A stretch of 64,000 bases of DNA from Gammaproteobacteria bacterium. Its GTDB lineage: Bacteria; Pseudomonadota; Gammaproteobacteria; UBA6429; Thiohalophilaceae. The position numbers and the translations under genes are program-made. Shown here one piece after another: positions 63,310-64,000 of this stretch. Each line of letters opens with the position of its first letter. Position 1 is the stretch's first letter. Below the pieces are notes generated by a model that did no database searches, was not told the DNA's origin, and worked only from the letters and a program-made list of their open reading frames with translations. The stretch lies in assembly GCA_016125505.1 (NCBI GenBank), contig WGLP01000002.1, positions 620,001 to 684,000 of the forward strand, written 5' to 3'.

Positions 63310-63336
63310 ACCGGCTGTGCCAATGGCACAGCCGGT
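63310..63336. repeat. Perfect 12-bp stem-loop between binding protein and permease
   Basis: ACCGGCTGTGCC (63310-63321) and its exact inverted copy (63325-63336) with a 3-base loop. It lies 13 bases after the binding-protein stop. No T-run follows, so it is more likely an mRNA-stabilising or processing element that keeps binding-protein message higher than the membrane parts, as is common in ABC operons. Confidence 0.75.
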
Positions 63337-63348
63337 ACCTCCATCGGT

Positions 63349-64000
63349 TTAGTCGTTCAGGGCAACACTGGAGCCTGTTGCCTTGTTGGCACTGGCAACC
63401 GCGGTCGTCATCGCCTGGGCAAACAGCATTGATTTTCCGCCAATCTTGCCAGCGAACGCGTCGGCTTCGACCTTGCGCAGGAAGGTCGTGTACTTGCCTT
63501 GACCATCCTTGACGTAGAAGGCGGACTTGCCGAACAGCTTGACGCCGGTGATGTTGTCGTAGACGTAGCTGACATCGAATTGACCGTCGGCCTTGTACTT
63601 GGCGGCGGCCGTCAGCATGTCACCGACACTGGCGTAAGTGATAATGCCTTTTTCCTTGTTCCAGATTTCCGCCGGATGAAGTGTGGCGTTATAGACTTTC
63701 GGATCGACAACGGCCTTCAAGTCCTTGTCGTAGTCCATGTGCATGTCGGCGTAGGCCTGACGAATATATTTGTCGTCTATCCACTTTTTGAAGTCCAGCG
63801 GCGGGATGGCCTTTTCACGCGCCAGCACGCTGTGATCGAATTTCAATGCCTCGATCCATTGCGGTTTGATGGTCGGGTCGAGCGTGAGGATGCCGCCGTT
63901 ACTGAAGTACAGGTACATGACCTCCTTTTCCACCCCTGTCCATTTTTCCAGTTCCACCGCGGCGTGCAGCGGATCCTTCTGTACCCATTTACCGGCGTCG
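63349..64000 (-). CDS. ABC substrate-binding protein (NitT/TauT/NMT1) with NosL-like C-terminus, partial
   Basis: The frame is open to the window end, so the N-terminus is missing (at least 216 residues are visible). The first part (DPTIKPQWIEALKFDHSVLA, FKKWIDDKYIRQAYADM) is a NitT/TauT/NMT1-like substrate-binding protein end. About 105 C-terminal residues (ITYASVGDMLTAAAKYKADG, VSYVYDNITGVKLFGKSAFY, FLRKVEADAFAGKIGGKSML) resemble NosL, the copper chaperone of nitrous oxide reductase. A binding-protein/NosL-like fusion is unusual. It should bind a substrate in the periplasm for the permease at 62360. The stop is followed by a stem-loop. Confidence 0.82.
   Translation of the reverse strand, partial: DAGKWVQKDPLHAAVELEKWTGVEKEVMYLYFSNGGILTLDPTIKPQWIEALKFDHSVLAREKAIPPLDFKKWIDDKYIRQAYADMHMDYDKDLKAVVDPKVYNATLHPAEIWNKEKGIITYASVGDMLTAAAKYKADGQFDVSYVYDNITGVKLFGKSAFYVKDGQGKYTTFLRKVEADAFAGKIGGKSMLFAQAMTTAVASANKATGSSVALND

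Noticed and set aside
1..64000. CRISPR arrays, tRNA or rRNA genes, insertion sequences and prophage genes
   Set aside because: No regularly spaced repeats, cloverleaf or transposase/integrase signatures were found when reading the sequence and frames; a tRNAscan or CRISPR search would be decisive.

Overview
The window looks like a contiguous piece of a gammaproteobacterial chromosome. The anaerobic unsaturated fatty acid pair fabA-fabB, pdxB, mazG, the yggX-type iron gene, selO, lpxA and a complete rnfABCDGE set all support this. I cannot name the genus. The Rnf complex, cytochromes, SCO protein, AprA-like flavoprotein and TlpA thioredoxins suggest a respiratory, possibly sulfur- or C1-using bacterium, but that is inference. 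I saw no rRNA, tRNA, CRISPR array, insertion sequence or phage gene.

Layout. (1) 1-3001: the 3' end of an FHA-adenylate cyclase, a small unknown gene, and NERD, TerB and DUF2914 genes. (2) 3016-16388: one long minus-strand block. It has a small periplasmic protein, three TPR proteins (two with lipoprotein signals), a 94-residue periplasmic protein, ExbB, two ExbD proteins, a TonB/AgmX-type transducer, an outer-membrane protein and a giant cyclic-nucleotide-binding/rhodanese/coiled-coil membrane protein. It reads as an energised cell-envelope machine resembling the Agl/Glt apparatus of myxobacteria. (3) 16543-29985: an ApbE flavin transferase; a three-gene operon of a Tat-exported protein, a LamG diheme lipoprotein and a CxxCH protein; a divergent HzsA-like diheme lipoprotein, with a CRP-like palindrome between; then SH3/barrel, barrel, TlpA, DUF4266 and DUF3570 genes. 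(4) 30078-50098: mostly housekeeping. It includes a CFA-type methyltransferase/flavoprotein pair, a pseudo-M48 TPR protein, iron-sulfur genes, an ATP-grasp/radical SAM pair, selO, lpxA, fabAB, signalling genes, pdxB, mazG, and amtB behind a sigma54 promoter with two NtrC-like sites. (5) 50161-64000: a continuous minus-strand run. In transcription order it has a NitT/TauT-like binding protein (cut by the window end) with a NosL-like tail, its permease, a MerT/MerF-like membrane protein, the ATPase, SCO1, a diheme cytochrome c, a GntR regulator, an AprA-like flavoprotein, an AprB-like ferredoxin, a HEAT-repeat protein, FdxA and RnfABCDGE.

How the genes may work together. Region 5 is the most unusual. 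An ABC importer, copper-type chaperone domains, an AprBA-like enzyme, two ferredoxins and the Rnf ion pump share one direction with short gaps. This suggests a regulated pathway in which a small imported substrate is processed by a ferredoxin-linked flavoenzyme and Rnf exchanges electrons between ferredoxin and NADH. Region 2 is the other candidate for an undescribed system: a proton-driven, TPR-based trans-envelope complex coupled to cyclic-nucleotide sensing.
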